Notes under the pieces: model-generated
What the model was told of the DNA's origin: nothing
The model's database searches: none
What the model saw: only the letters and a program-made list of their open reading frames with translations
Made by a program: the position numbers and the translations under genes
NCBI GenBank assembly: GCA_013407085.1
Contig: JACCGJ010016073.1
Span: forward strand, 1-64,000
Reading direction: 5' to 3'
DNA: 64,000 nt
DNA from: Atriophallophorus winterbourni
Taxonomy: Eukaryota; Platyhelminthes; Trematoda; Plagiorchiida; Microphallidae
Shown: positions 22,780 through 36,162 of the stretch, piece by piece
How positions within the stretch are numbered: the first letter of the stretch is position 1
Layout of the letters: each line of letters begins with the position of its first letter

Positions 22780-23710
22780 TCTTGTATAAAGACATTCCTC
22801 GGGTGTAGTAAATGTACCCCCGTCCCCAAATATTGCGCTTCCCGACAGTCGATTCCTGATTGGTTGGATGTCACGAGCGGAACTTCCAAATGGAAACTGA
22901 AAGAAGAAAATGTAATATTTAATATATACTATCGGTAAATTTGGAGGTAGTCATTTTTCTTGAAAGCGTTGCAGAGATATCTATCTTTTTCCATAAGTAT
23001 CTCAAGGGTGTTGCGATAAGAATGGGCTTGATTTAGTAGCGTTTTACACAGCAATCCAACTACAGGGGTTACACATTTATACTCAAAAATGACACATTGT
23101 TATCGTAACTTTCGTTTCAACTTTGGTCGATTGAAATCGAGATTGATTCAAGGATTAATTTCGTAGATGATATGCTGGCAACAATAATGCTTTACGCGAG
23201 CTTGAAAATGTACATCGGGTCGGATTGTGAAAAATTGCCATAACATTATGCTAAGAATGATGATAAAACGCAAAATTGTACTTGTAAATTTTGGCATTAG
23301 GTTGTTATTCAAAAGCGTCAACGTTATCACATAATACGACGCGAGTAGGTAAACTGTTCAACAGTTGCTCAGTGTAGATAAAAATGCGTAATTGTAACAG
23401 TTCAACCGGCTATTCTGTTGATCTAGTAGGAACAGATAATCGCGCGGTTGTGCCATGAGAGAGATGTAACAAATGTCTGTAAGGATGTGTTGTTTGCGAA
23501 AGTACTGCTCCAACGATAATTAATGCTTTTTGTTGCTGGTTGTATCGGGCTATAGTGTGAAGGTGCGAAAAGCACAAGCGATGAGCGCACGAGCTTTTAA
23601 TCATATGCAGATCACTACCCTCCGACACAACACCGAAATAACTGATTACAAAAATGAAGAATCAGTAATAATTCGATATTTCGGAGGATAACATTAGAAC
23701 AATTCAAGCG
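22780..23710. other. AT-rich spacer, no gene seen
   Basis: No domain, RNA gene or clear repeat recognised. Confidence 0.35.
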
Positions 23711-23960
23711 ATAACATGAGGAGATGAGCAACGTCAGTCGCTATCGAACAACCGGCACTTCGTCAATATCGGTTCATGCATGGTGAATGCTTGAAACGCA
23801 CCGGTTTGTACGAAATCGATCGACAAATCAGATTAAAATGACAACGGTGACAGACAAGTATCGGTACAATATTGTGACAGCTTGGTTGGCCTATATATGT
23901 TAGACGTGTATTTTGTTCATTGTCTTGTTCGCAATAAACGCGGTTGACCAATAAGCTTCG
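23711..23960 (+). repeat. LTR- or promoter-like module, copy 1
   Basis: Shares a scattered but ordered pattern with 33002-33258: CAGTCGCTATCGAACA, GCACTTCGTCAA, AAATCGATCGACAAATC, a TATA-like run (GCCTATATATGT) and CGCAATAAACGCGG close to the end. The TATA box and AATAAA polyadenylation signal at LTR-like spacing suggest a solo LTR of an unidentified retrotransposon. No coding part attached. Confidence 0.4.
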
Positions 23961-24680
23961 TGGGACTTGTGGGTGAACACGATTAGCGTCAGACAGATTG
24001 ACCTCAGGGAGGAATCGAGTCCTTTGTTCAAGTAGCCGTAACAGGCTGGGATTAAGGTGGTTATTGATTGATCGAGAAATCGCAAACGTTGTGATAAGTC
24101 GCTAGATTTCACCAGCTGATACTCGTTGACCTGAAATGGCCTATGGCAATCATTTACAGCTTACCTCACTTGCTTTAATATGTAGTTATGTAATACTGAT
24201 TTAAAAGGATGCGCAATCGGATGAAACAAGTTGATCGCCAAATTTGTCATGATTCGTTATTTAATTGAAAAATGTTAAACATGAAAGCTATAAAGAGATT
24301 TTCAAGCAGAAATTTAATGGTGGTACCACATTTTCGTTTAAGCTGCGTGTGTTTCTCCATTTCACATTTTCGTGCATTCTCTGGTACACTTACCTTCGAG
24401 TATTACCACGCGATTTTAATTTAATGTGCTCACTTTCAATTATTACTTTTCAGATTCTATATATTTTGTATAATGAAATTTGAGCGCAGTACTTACGTAC
24501 TATCATCTAGAGATTGTCTCGCTACTTGATGATTAGGCCCTTAAACGCATAGACTCAGCTTGATTGCCTCAGATTATTAGAGCTTCCAAAAGTTTAGCTT
24601 ACGATCATAGAACAAGTATCTTCATGAAAAGAAGACACGATGTGTAACCGCAGTCAAATAGCTCTGCTAAGAAACTCCAT
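23961..24680. other. Spacer, no gene seen
   Basis: Follows the LTR-like module. No coding sequence of a matching retrotransposon is visible. Confidence 0.35.
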
Positions 24681-24689
24681 TGGGTTCTA

Positions 24690-26660
24690 GCCACCACCTG
24701 GTTCTCTTATACGATTATGTTTGTCAAGCCGAAAGAATGAATGACCTCAACAAAACGAAACTACAACTGGATATTGAAAGTCTTCACAATGCTCTTCGAA
24801 CGATTTCTGACTGGAAACCAGATACCACGGACGTGCATCGTAAACTTCATAAAGAAGCTGTGTGATGAAATAAACCTACATTCCAGATTTGTGCCAAAGA
24901 CAACGAAAAAACGATTTAGATTCACATTGAGAAGCCGCACAAGGAAGTGCATTAAGATACGCAACGATGCATGGAGAAACTATGTCCAGAATCCGGTGAC
25001 AGATAATTTGGAAACATATCGTCCGTTGAGGAACAAGGTCACCTCTCTTATCACCGAGGACAAGCAGTCTCATCAGGCAAAACTACTGAGCATAATGGAG
25101 CGGAACCCCAAAGTCCTGTACCAGATTGTTAACACTACATCAAAAATTAAGCCAGGAATCTCAGCACTACGCACACCTCATGGTCTAACTACGACTGCGT
25201 TCGAGGCTGCCGAAGTTCTTGCAGGTTACTACTGCAAAGGTTCTAGTCCCAAGGAATCTTACGCCGCATTCGATCGGCTTTTCCGATTAAATACTAAATG
25301 AAATATGAATAAGCAATGAGTGTGTCATGCTCAGACTTCTTCGTTTGAATACCAAAATTTCACTTGGAGCAGATGGAATCACTCCTTTTATCCTCAAACG
25401 ATGTGCATCCTCATTGCGTGGTCCACTCATCACGTTATTCCGAATTTCGCTCGAAAATAATATCGTTCCGCGGAATGGAAATCTGACATCATCACATCAA
25501 TCTACAAGGCGGGAATCGATCAGACGCTGCGAACTATAGACCAGTTACGTTGTTGACAGTAATGTCTAAAGTGCTAGAGAGTTTAGTAGCGGAAAATATC
25601 ACCCATCACCTCGAAACCAATAAACTGCTTGCGACTGAACAGCACGGTTTCAGGAAATATCACTCATGTCTAGCTAATCTCTTGCTCACCTTAAACGACT
25701 GGATGAATGTGTGAACAATGGTTACTCCATTCACGCATGCCTTTTAGACATGTAAAAGGCTTTCTACCGCGTCAGTCATAGTAATTTAATCCAGAAACTT
25801 GAATTGCACGGAATAACAGGAAAACTTCTTGCTTGGCTAAAAAATTATTCACGCGACAGGAGTGCCCAAGTCAAAGTTGACGGCGCCTTATCGAAAGAAC
25901 GTGAATTACACTACACTCTTGGGTCCCACCAACTCGTCTGGACAACTGAAGCGAAGGATTTGCCATTATGGACCAGTTTAAGCCTGAACACTTCACTGCA
26001 GTGCAAAGCGGTATACAAAAGGCGTCACAAGTATTGGCGTTATTGAAACGAATTTTCGGCAGATTCACGAATCAGTCGCTGCTTCGTATCATGAACACCT
26101 ATTTGAGACCAGCGATGGAGTACGCTCTTCAGGCTTGGTCACCCTGGATTCAGAAAGACATCAATCTTCTGCAGCGTATTTACCACCGAACCACAAATCT
26201 TGTACCCGGACAAGCTGCTAAACCATATGAAGAACGTTTGAGGAGTCTCAATCTTTTAGACTTTCGCTGTCGTCGACTAAGAGGTGACCTCATACTGATG
26301 TACAACACTATGCACGTCCCTAACCATCCCTTGTCCAAACTTTTCACATGCTCGCCACCTCGTGTTAGTCGGAAACATCAACTTACAGTGCTTATTCCCA
26401 GTTCAAGACTGAACTGTCGAAGAAATTCGTATGTTGTACGTGTAAGTTTCACATGGAATACCCTCCCCTCAACTGTTACACACTCAGCTGAACTGGCTAT
26501 TTTTAAAGCTAATTTGGACAAATACTTGAGAGAACCCAAATTTTGATACGATTTACACTACATGAGTTTCCCTGTTCTTTTTTCTTTTTATTGCATATAA
26601 CTCATAACTCCATCCTATGGTTATTGTTAAGCTAAATGCTTTTTAGACCATTACAACTTT
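24690..26660 (+). pseudogene. CR1-like LINE with catalytic core deleted
   Basis: Starts with the end of the endonuclease (GSSHHLVLLYDYVCQAE). Linker and RT fingers follow: LEVLxx...SLGADGITPFILKRC near 25355, NYRPVTLLTVMSKVLESLV, EQHGFRKYHSCLANLLLTL. Motif A is damaged (ACLLDM, stop, KAFYRVSH). At about 25905-25930 an internal deletion joins DGALSKERE to the thumb (LGSHQLV), removing motif B and the FADD motif. The thumb then runs in one frame to 26546 (MEYALQAWSPWIQKDI, LNCRRNSYVVRVSFTWNTLP). The 3' end carries an AATCACTTTGAATCACTTTG repeat. Confidence 0.88.
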
Positions 26661-27009
26661 AAATCACTTTGAATCACTTTGTATGCTGATCCATAAATAT
26701 TTTTAACCATAAATCCTTGGATACTTGGATTTCGGAATCATTGCTTATGAATGATTCAAGTTGTAAACTGTTCAGAAACAGGTGCAGATGGTGAATATCA
26801 GCCTAACGTAGTGAGGGCTCGAATGAACCGATTGGGAGCTAAATCGCAGCCGATGTCGATCAGATTCGAGGTGACCGTCGTAATTGGTCGTTTCGCATGT
26901 TATCAATGTGTGTAAGATTCCTTCACATTCACGTGACAAGCGACATATCATATCATCATTATCATCCAGCAGATGAATCGTAAAGCAATGTTAACCGGGA
27001 TGACGTAAT
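26661..27009. other. Spacer between two LINE 3' ends
   Basis: Contains an isolated LINE-like 3' terminal motif (ATCCTTGGATACTTGGATTT near 26711), otherwise nothing recognised. Confidence 0.4.
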
Positions 27010-27930
27010 AGATTCAAGATTTATGGTTAAAAAAGCAAATTGCTGTACAGTACCATAGGATATACGTATAAAAAATTAAAAAAATCGTTACTTGTATGAT
27101 CATGTCCGTGTTCTTCATAGGTGGAGCAAAAATAATCCTCAATGGCGACACAGACTTAGGGAAAAGAATCTTTGGATGGACGGTAGTTCCATGCGTTAAA
27201 TAAGTATAGACATCAATAGGTAGGGGCCAACGCAGTAGTTCTCAACATAAGGTTTCGTAACCTTTGTTTAAAGATGTGCTCGTTCGCTGAGGTAACAATA
27301 TCTGTCGGCAAGCTATTCCACAAGAAGCATACACGAACAGCGAAGAAGTGACGACGACAATTCAATCGTGAGTGTGGGATTTGAAGGGTCAAAGGGTGGC
27401 TGCGTGTGGGGACAACCGAACCAAACTTGAAGAGGTGTTTGAGAGGGTGGGATTTCGCGTAGATGATTCGATATGTCAGAGTGAGGTCGTGTAGGATACG
27501 CCTGCGCTCGAGGGTGCACAGTCCAAGTCTGGTCAGTCGCTGCTCAAAGGGTAAATTATTCAATCCGGTAACCATTTTGGTTGCCTTGTGATAAATTCGT
27601 TCGAGGAGCGAGATGTTTTTTTCCATCCATGGCGTCCAAGCTTGTACAGCGTAGTCAACGACAGGATGTATGTAAGTGTTTAGTAATTTCACGAGTGAGT
27701 GTGGTGGGAAACGTCCGAAAATGCGTTTCAGTAAACCTAGCAAGCTGCATGCACGCTTGTAGACGGCTTCGCACTGTAGGCTGTTCTTCAAAGTGCCAGA
27801 CACCAAGATTCCGAGATCTTTTTGTGATATACTCCATTCAAACGTTGGATCAAATGTCCACTAGGTTAGGGCCAATTGTGTAATAGAAGTTAAGTCCGAA
27901 GTGGCAATCTGAAGTGATTTAGAAGCATTA
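27010..27930 (-). pseudogene. CR1-like LINE, thumb and 3' end
   Basis: One open minus-strand frame (27806-27213) covers KNSLQCEAVYKRACSLLGLL, YIHPVVDYAVQAWTPWMEKN, IYHKATKMVTGLNNLP and RLNCRRHFFAVRVCFLWNSL. Short upstream pieces extend to about 27930. The 3' end near 27010 shows TTTTTAACCATAAATCTTGA on the minus strand, the family's terminal block. 5'-truncated. Confidence 0.88.
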
Positions 27931-29150
27931 ATCCCCTTAAACTGCGATCACAGTTTTGTATAAACTGCTTAATAAATTCAAAAATGATTTGGAAAGATCT
28001 TTTAAAGGAACAACTAATAATTGCTGAAAATTGAGCAATATGGATAATACTTTTCTTGGAGAATCCGAAAACAAATCTATTTCTTTTTCTACAGTAAAAT
28101 TTAAACGCAATTTGTGTTTTTGGATGGTTCCTACCTGTATCACATTTGGGAGACCATGCACTACCATATCTGAAATATACAGAGCAAGTTATCTATTAAA
28201 TGAAATTTTTTCACTTTACAACCGTAATGGAACATAATTCAGAATTGGCATCAATTTCAAAATTTGATATCATGTAATAATTGTCAAAAGCGATTTCGTT
28301 CATAAATTAGACAGATATGCTTCCGAAATGTGTTTCGCATGAGAACACATGATAAATTTCAGAAAAATACCACAGCGCATACGTTCCACGGTCGATATGA
28401 GAATCATCACAGAAGCTGATAAATTGAGTACAATTTGTATTGTGAAAACATGCATTGCTTATAGTAGTGGTCACCTGTTAAAAACACTCATAATCGAATA
28501 ACTTTCTTTAATAAGTTGGCTGTAAATCGAGTCGTTTCGTGTAGACTATAGAGTGGAATATTTGACTGAAAATAGCCATGTCACGAAATTGCTAGTTGAA
28601 TATATAATTATACCATCAAGTGGGGAAAGTGATCATTAATATAATGAAGAGTATCTATAATTTTGGATGTGCAAACCAAAGGGAGTTATAGACTGAGCAT
28701 AAACGTTTCACCAAATTACTAGGTGAATAATAGAGTACGTAATTATGAATCTCATTCCTAAAATTACCAAATAATCGGTAACTATGACTACAAAGGTACA
28801 TGTGCGAAAATTTTTCCATGAAATTATTAGTTGCAAATAACGTGAAACTACGCTCATGGTGACAGGGATACCATCAAGATAACCTTCAAGTTGACTAATA
28901 ACGCAATTAGGCTACTGATGAGCAACAAATGTTGCTAAATAATACAGATTAATGTCCAGAGTTGTAACTCCCGTCCCCTGCACTTTAATTGTACACAAGG
29001 ATTTTTGAGAGTTTGCAGTCAGAATGTAGAAGCGGTAATGATATGATGATTATACAAACAGGCATGAACGTGTTAAACGAAATTTAGTTTGAATTTACTG
29101 TTGGAAAATCTCGAGCATGAATTTAAAAGCAGAATCAGAGATCAGCAAGG
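27931..29150. other. AT-rich spacer with weak internal repetition
   Basis: Around 28589, 28710 and 28820 similar lines recur (GAAATTGCTAGTTGAATA, CAAATTACTAGGTGAATAA, GAAATTATTAGTTGCAAATA), suggesting an old tandem unit of about 115 bp. No gene seen. Confidence 0.3.
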
Positions 29151-29374
29151 TTACGCTTGAAAGGCACTGTGAATCAGCTTCGCATTACCAACCTTTATAA
29201 AACCGATCCACACAGTAGATCTAAGTCAACCAAGCAAATCAAAGGAAACGACCAGTTTTTTGATGTGCCCACATCCCCTACGCTTACAACCACCACCAGT
29301 TTCTTGTCGTCGACTCACTGCGAGAGGGACCGATACCTACATTACGCGATCCTACATTGCCTGAGATAAATACG

Positions 29375-29930
29375 ATGAAGTACATAAATACGAATGCTCA
29401 GTGTTTAACCAACAAATTAGATGAACTATGCGAGCTTTGTGACAGACGTTCACCCGATTTGGTTCCAGCCCTACAAGACTGACGCTGAGCTCTCGATTCC
29501 GAAAATGTCACTGCTCCATCGCGATCGCATAAGATCCGGCGGTAGAGTTACATGAACATTTAGCGCAGTGTAACGTAATCGATCATCCTGACCTCAGCCT
29601 TTCTGATGCGATGTGGTGTTCAGTAAATATAGTGAATGGAGACGAATGTACGATCGGTATCATTTACAGTTCGCCATCATCTGAAATCTCTTTTAATGAT
29701 AAACTAATCGAATCCTTGCAATACATCACAGTCTGCCAGACTACTCAATTGTTGATCATGGCCGATTTTAATCTCCCGCATCTGTTTTCAAGAAGTAAAC
29801 ACTCTCTGCATTCGTTTGAACATAAATTCAAGGAGGTTATCGAAACTGACTCACTGCACAACCACGTCGATCAGCAAACTTGCAGACGGGTTTCGACAAA
29901 CCTTCAACCCCTGACGAAGACTTAACGGAT
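29375..29930 (+). pseudogene. CR1-like LINE endonuclease domain fragment
   Basis: Reads MKYINTNAQCLTNKLDEL, IGIIYSSPSSEISFNDKL and LLIMADFNLPHL; the last corresponds to the GDFN-P motif, with Gly changed to Ala. This is the N-terminal, endonuclease side of LINE ORF2. It stops near 29930 without an RT domain. A region upstream (29157-29370) may be the linker before it. Confidence 0.78.
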
Positions 29931-30193
29931 GAAGCAACCGCGGTAAAGGTTTTTTAATACCTGACACCACATGGAAAGAGTGAGCATGCGGTGCTCGTCT
30001 TTGAATATGTATGTAGCTTTAGGCTAGCTTCAACAACAAAAACAACGAATTCTTTGCTAATTACATATAAAGAGCGAAAGATATTCACAGAATCTATATC
30101 CATGATATTATTGAGACAAAATCGACCATATTTGTTCAATAGGAAGTTCTTTCTGACGCAGGTATCGTGTAGCAAATGGGAAAAATGACACAT

Positions 30194-30607
30194 CTAATGT
30201 GAAGACGTTATAGAAAGAAATATAATGTGTTTCGATCGAGTTTTTGAAGAAGCTTGATTCCTAAGGTGATCCTCATGCAGCGGATGGGAAATATCAATGT
30301 AGATATTATCTATAAGCCGAGTGCAATTGGAAAAATGTTGTTTCATAATTTTTTCAAGAACATCATCATGGGGTATGAAGCTTGCGCGCGATACGATCTT
30401 GATGCATCGTTTGAGCAACACAACGTCTTGTGAAAGAGGTGCCGGGAAAATAGAATGTGAGCAGTACAGATTATCTGGTAATATACAAGAGAATATGGAA
30501 TGAGAAATTAGCTTAGACTCAATGCCGAGAGAACGAAGACGAAAAGCATGAAAATAAAGGCTACGAACTTTAGTAAGCAGAGTATTTAGATCATAGGTAC
30601 GAAACAT
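30194..30607 (-). pseudogene. LINE RT C-terminal fragment, another clade
   Basis: The frame reads FHAFRLRSLGIESKLISHSI, LPDNLYCSHSIFPAPLSQDV, LKRCIKIVSRAS and ISHPLHEDHL, a thumb/tail pattern (ILPVLLYC-P-FP, LKR-IK-IS, HPLH) of Jockey- or RTE-like LINEs distinct from the CR1 copies. No catalytic motif is included. Confidence 0.7.
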
Positions 30608-30609
30608 TC

Positions 30610-33000
30610 CTTCAATTGAAGTCAGACATTGATCGCTTCAGTGTGAAGCCAGGACTTTTGAAACACAAACATGCCAAATCGTGAATCAATTGAGCTGTCC
30701 AATGTCGAATCAACCTCAGGAAATTTCACCCATAATGAACTAATATTGCATTAGAGCACAATGAAAAAAAACATTTTGTTTATTTCTGTTTTACGAAGTG
30801 CACCCTTGTAGCCTGCATGATGTACCGACTTTTTTCATATAAACCCTTTTCAATTTTTTTAGAACGCATTTGACAAATGATTTCAGTCTGTGATAATATT
30901 GATAATTTAAAATAATTTCCATGAAACGCGCGTCATATCTTGTTGTACTGTCCATCATAAATGAGTGAATAAAGCACTTTTGATATATATTTGATGTAGT
31001 AATAATTATTCCATGAATTTTCTTGTAAATCACAGCCAATTCAAGAGACCCGCCAACAGCGTATATGGGAGTTACCACAAATAAAGACAAATGCGAGACA
31101 AAATAAAAATAAAAATAATTATTCTATTTTGATGTTGGTGTCTACTTATCGGTACAAAGTCCTTTGAAATATTCACCAATATTCCACAATATAACACGAA
31201 ACCCATGTTTCGCTCTTATTTGAGGTCGGTATCAATGCCTAATCTCTTAGTTGGTTGGTACTAGAACCCAGACTTGAAAAATTTATAAGATCTTTTGGAC
31301 GACAGATGGTGCTAGCCCCATTTCTCACTAGTCGTTTAGATGATGGTTCTCAAAAGTGTAAGTCCGGAGAAGGATTCATTAATGCTTAATTATCATCAGT
31401 CAGTCGGCTGACGATAGTTCATACCGTAATGTATTAGACTACAATGACGTTTGCGGGGTGTCTCATTGCAATAAGAGATTATAAATTGCTGTTAATAAGA
31501 AAATAGATAATCGATTCCAGTGCCTCCTTGAGGATCGATGTAATAGTATTCGTATATATTTCGTGGGATGTAGTACTGATCAGTAGTGACGAAGTTAAAA
31601 ATTATTTTTCATAAAGAAATTTGACATTTATAAACATCATAAATTCCAAGAGATTTCCTTTCCATTTAATGCCAATAAATTACAGTGAGTTGTTTGATCT
31701 GTAATTATAATGTGATCAAATTTTAGCTGATGTGGTTTTTTACATTAGTTAATAAATATATAATAACGCACTACATCCATAGTGACGGTAGATGCCGAAG
31801 CATCGGATTAGTAGTACGTTAAAATGGTCGAATACTAAGACACTCTTGAGATTATAAAGTTCAAAATTGAAGTTAATTTCCATTTGTTATTGAAAAGATT
31901 TTTTCTACTTTCACATGGTTCTTCCTAGCAAAGTAAATCTTGTTAAAACTATTATTAAATAATCATAACCATAGCAGTATCATTTTAATTGCTTCGTAAA
32001 ATTTAATTATCATTCCACATTCAATACTGTGTTCAATGAATAACGTTTAAATTTTGTAAACATTGATATTTCCTATTTGAATTTATGTTTATTTTCAGTA
32101 AACTTGCAACATTTTACAAAAAAGTCATATTTTTGATACAAATAACATGTAAATTCTTTTGTTCAAATTGTTTGAAAATTTCTCTGGGGCAGTTTAGTAT
32201 AATTGATGCTTTTTGAATTTTTGAAAACCATATCATGTTGTATGGGAAAGACTCAAGCAAGCGGCTAAATTATATTCAGTCTTGCTGCAGAAATAATGTT
32301 TTTTGTATGTGTTCGCCATTAAATAACGTTTCGAGAGTAGGCATAGGTTATGGAGGTCTTGTGGTCGAACATAAGCTTCAATAAGTACCCTCTATAGTCT
32401 GATGAAATGCAAGCAAATGGATATACATGTGTAAAACATAATTTAGACGATGAAAGATTGTATAATAATCATTTCGAGAACAAAGCATTGTAATGCAGCC
32501 CTCGACTGTATTTGTACACAAACATACAGTTCGAAAAATAACCATAGAACGCTTTGCTTCATTTTAAATCTAAATGCAAGCATCTCTCCAGGACACGTTG
32601 TAATTTCATCTAATTTACAATTGAGAATAAACCGTTTGTCACACTACGCTGCATTTCGTTGAAGGAAACTACGATGCTAGTTTAACTTTTTTGCTAGTTA
32701 ATCTTTCACAGCTTCTGGAATCACAAGAAATGTCCAATTCGTGAGTGACAATCTCTCCATCAGTGCTCACAGCAAAAGCCAGTACTCGGTCAATTGGCGT
32801 CAGTTGCTCGCCGGCGGCGTGATCTACGTTTGGCCGCTAAGAGCTGTATCTGCTGTTCTGCAACATGGACGTGACGCTTTTCACAATACCTCAATAGTGA
32901 GCGTTTAAGAGCAATTTCTTCCCAAATCGTATATTCAATGTCGAGAGCTATTCTATATCTTTAGCAAGCGTCTTGTTACCGCGAGTGCAGTCTACTCTAA
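30610..33000. other. Long AT-rich spacer, no gene seen
   Basis: Only short random-looking frames. No repeat border, RNA gene or domain recognised. Unseen exons of host genes cannot be excluded. Confidence 0.35.
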
Positions 33001-33001
33001 T

Positions 33002-33258
33002 GTCAAGGAAAAGATGTAAAATCTCAGCCGCTATCAAACAGTATGCACTTTGTCAAAGATGGTCAAACAAGTTCGAAATATTGAGGGCTTCAATGGAAAC
33101 GGCTGGAATGAAATCGTTTGTCAAATCTGAGCAAAGTAAAATCCGGTTCAGACGTATTCATGACAGGGTTTTGGTATCCAAATATTTCTATTTAAAATGG
33201 GTGCAAAATGTATTGTTCTTTATCATGCGCGTAATAAACGCGTTCGGCTGATTAGAAT
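33002..33258 (+). repeat. LTR- or promoter-like module, copy 2
   Basis: Partner of 23711-23960: CAGCCGCTATCAAACA, GCACTTTGTCAA, AAATCGTTTGTCAAATC and CGCGTAATAAACGCG in the same order and spacing. Both copies end shortly after the AATAAA signal. Confidence 0.4.
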
Positions 33259-33539
33259 TCTCTTGTGTTATGGCATTCGTGTATGATAGTAATTAATGTC
33301 AAATGTTTGACAGCTGTGATGAAGCGGAACGCTATCTACAAGTTGGTGCGAACCATGGGGGTGACGTGGATAATGTTGGATCGAGTGCTCTCGAACTATG
33401 TACAGACAACTTAGAACAGGAAAATCGATTTGGCCTCAATCGGTCAAAGTAATCCATTACCTATAACAATAAGATCTGAAAACACGCTGCTTACGTACGT
33501 TTCTCTACAAAGTTTACTTCTGGTTTTGGAATGAACACT

Positions 33540-34580
33540 CAGTGTTGCTGAATGCAGTGATTCAACATATTGTGTTGCTCACATCCCCTTCCCTTACACA
33601 GCACACTCGATTTCTGACTGTTCAGGAATCAATTTATGATTCTCTATTTGATCATCGTGGTTCACTTCAAGAACATAATTCAACAGTGGCATACAATTTT
33701 AACATTGTTTACCGCTTTACAACTGTTTCAAGGCTCACTGAACCTCATCTTACTGTCTCCATCTGATGACGGCGAACAGCCAGAAACCGGTAGTTGTGTG
33801 TAAGTGATGGGGTTGTGCTCACTAAAATATGTTGGTCTTTAATAAGCGCTTCAAACGATTCGCCAGGAATCATCTTGTCATTCTCTATTTTATCTTGGTT
33901 ATTTAAAAGAGACCCTATTCAACATTCATTCAACAGTGGCGTGCAATGTTAAGTCAACGTTATTCATCAGAAAATTTAAAACAACCAATTAATTTTGATT
34001 CAAGCAATATGATGAAGGGCTGACTAATCAACTTTCTCGGTATGAAGCGGTTACGCTGTAATCTGTTCCATCTGAACCCACTGCGCAACACGTGTGATAT
34101 TTCTTCAACGGGAGTCTATAATACGTATTGCTCTATCAATCTTGAATTAATTGTTCTCAGTGGATAGATTTAAGATTATAATTTAGCAACAAATCGCATA
34201 CGTTTCTTAATAAGTGCATCTGTACTCCGAGAAACGCTGTGCAAAAATATCCTTCAATTCTACAATGAAAAATATGTGTTGGATAATTTTATTTTTAAAA
34301 AGATGAAAAATGTTAACTATTGGTCACAACTTTGATTCGTTATTGATCGCGTGCACTGAGCAAGAATTCTTGGTATTTGCTAAGAAAACTTGCGGCCCAC
34401 AAAACATCGTACGATAAGAAACAAAAGGACAATAAGAACGGGGGTGTATAATACGTATTGCTCCATCTAATGAAAAATATGTGTTGGATAATTTTATTTT
34501 TAAAACGATGAAAAATGTCTATTGGTCATTTGCCTACAAAACATCGTACGATAAGAAACAAAAGGACAATAAGAAAACTA
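33540..34580 (+). repeat. Cluster of locally duplicated segments
   Basis: Two degenerate copies (about 33625-33715 and 33865-33960) share CAGGAATCA, ATTCTCTATTT and ATTCAACAGTGGC. Then 34115-34440 recurs as a shortened copy at 34441-34580, sharing TATAATACGTATTGCTC, GAAAAATATGTGTTGGATAA and ATCGTACGATAAGAAACAAA. The second copy lacks two internal pieces. No coding content seen. Confidence 0.65.
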
Positions 34581-36160
34581 ACAAGAAAAGGAAGGAAAGA
34601 ATGTGACGTTTGTAAAGTTGATTTATTGGTTGCTTATCGTGAGCTCATTTTGTCATTGTTCAGTTCAAATCGATGTTCAACAACCAGAGAAGGGAATTGA
34701 ATTCATAATTTCTTTGAGAGGCATATGACTAAATGCGGGATTACATCGAACAACAAAGTTCGGCGAAAAGGATACATTCACCGATCAATCGAGTAAACAT
34801 TTATCTCGTTGATATTTTGTAACTATGCTACGTGTGTGTTTTGTATTAAGCATCATTGCGAAGCTGAAATTTCCCATCTTTTCGAATAAATGTTCAACTT
34901 TTTCCTCTTCTACTTCGAGGAATACATCATTATTATGTATGCTCATGGATATAATACCTTGTAATTCGAAATGCTTAATGCTTGTGAAGCTTAACAAGAG
35001 CCATAAGATGGTAAATTGTAAATGCGGAAAATACGCAGTGAAAGTTCATTGCAGTGTATAAGGAATCTGGATACCATTGATTGAATATATCTCGTCCAAT
35101 TTACTTTCAAAATCGCGCAAGATAGTTGGGTGGGTAACGATATTAGACAAATAGACACGGTCAAAATTAAAATACCTTCTACACTTTAGGCAAGAATGAC
35201 GCTTCACCTAGATTTCGGCGTGTTACTTTGTGTGAAAATATTTTAGATAACGGATTGGCGAACGAGCTGTTTCGCGTATCAAGAGGAGGTCTTCTCTGAT
35301 TCCTCTATAGAAGAAATCAAATTAACTCAGGTGAACTGGTTTTTCTTGATGCAGCTTTTCAAATGATAACTGCTAGCTTTAATAAAGAATAAAATGTTCG
35401 CTGCAGCATTTCTATATCCATCTTGATCCATTGTGTTCAAGACTGCACAGCATATTCCGTGAATGGCATCAGCTAGGCATTCTTGATTTGTGGAAATGAT
35501 TGGGGATAACTTCAGTTGGTCGAAGATAATTGAATTTGATCGGTAGACCTTTCTTTAAATTCTAATTGTTGAGATTGGTAAAGTGAAATAATGGGTGGTA
35601 GATATTTGTTAATCCGACTCCTCGAGAATCGGTAATTTAACGATGTTTCTCAAGGATTCACGGTTTAAACGTTAAGCTTGCGAATCTTTTAAAAAATCAC
35701 AAGATTACGGTGAAAAAGTGAGTTAAATTGATGTTCTATTATTAATATATTAGATCGCATCTCACAAATGACGTTCTTTTACATAGTTATAGTTAGTTCT
35801 GCTGCGGAGATCCTGTGGTAGTTTCCATAGCGTAGCACAATTTACAACCGATTCTGAACGCACCTAGGCTATCTGAACGATCACTGCTCGCTATACACAG
35901 AGCGACCAACACATAGAAAGGGGGGAGATCAAAAATCTTACCAGCAATTTATTCGCTAACATGGATATGACCTCGAGCAACTATTGTTTAGAAACCTCTT
36001 GAAACGCGTGCCTTAAGTAATCACAATTTCATAAATAAGTATAATATCATAGCATATTTGCCTTCGGATGTAGTCACAGAGAGTCATATGTGGTAATCGT
36101 TCTCTGGACGAAACATAAAAAGACGCATTATCTACGTTGTTGACCCTGTGATGAAGTTCA
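34581..36160. other. Spacer with one tiny LINE piece
   Basis: At about 35150-35215 the words AAAATTAAAATACCTTCTAC and TAGGCAAGAATG match the LINE tails at 16284-16580. Nothing else recognised. Confidence 0.35.
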
Positions 36161-36162
36161 AG

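Noticed and set aside
34140..34440. Idea that the shortened tandem copy is a spliced retrocopy
   Set aside because: The missing pieces lack GT-AG borders and no reading frame spans the joins.
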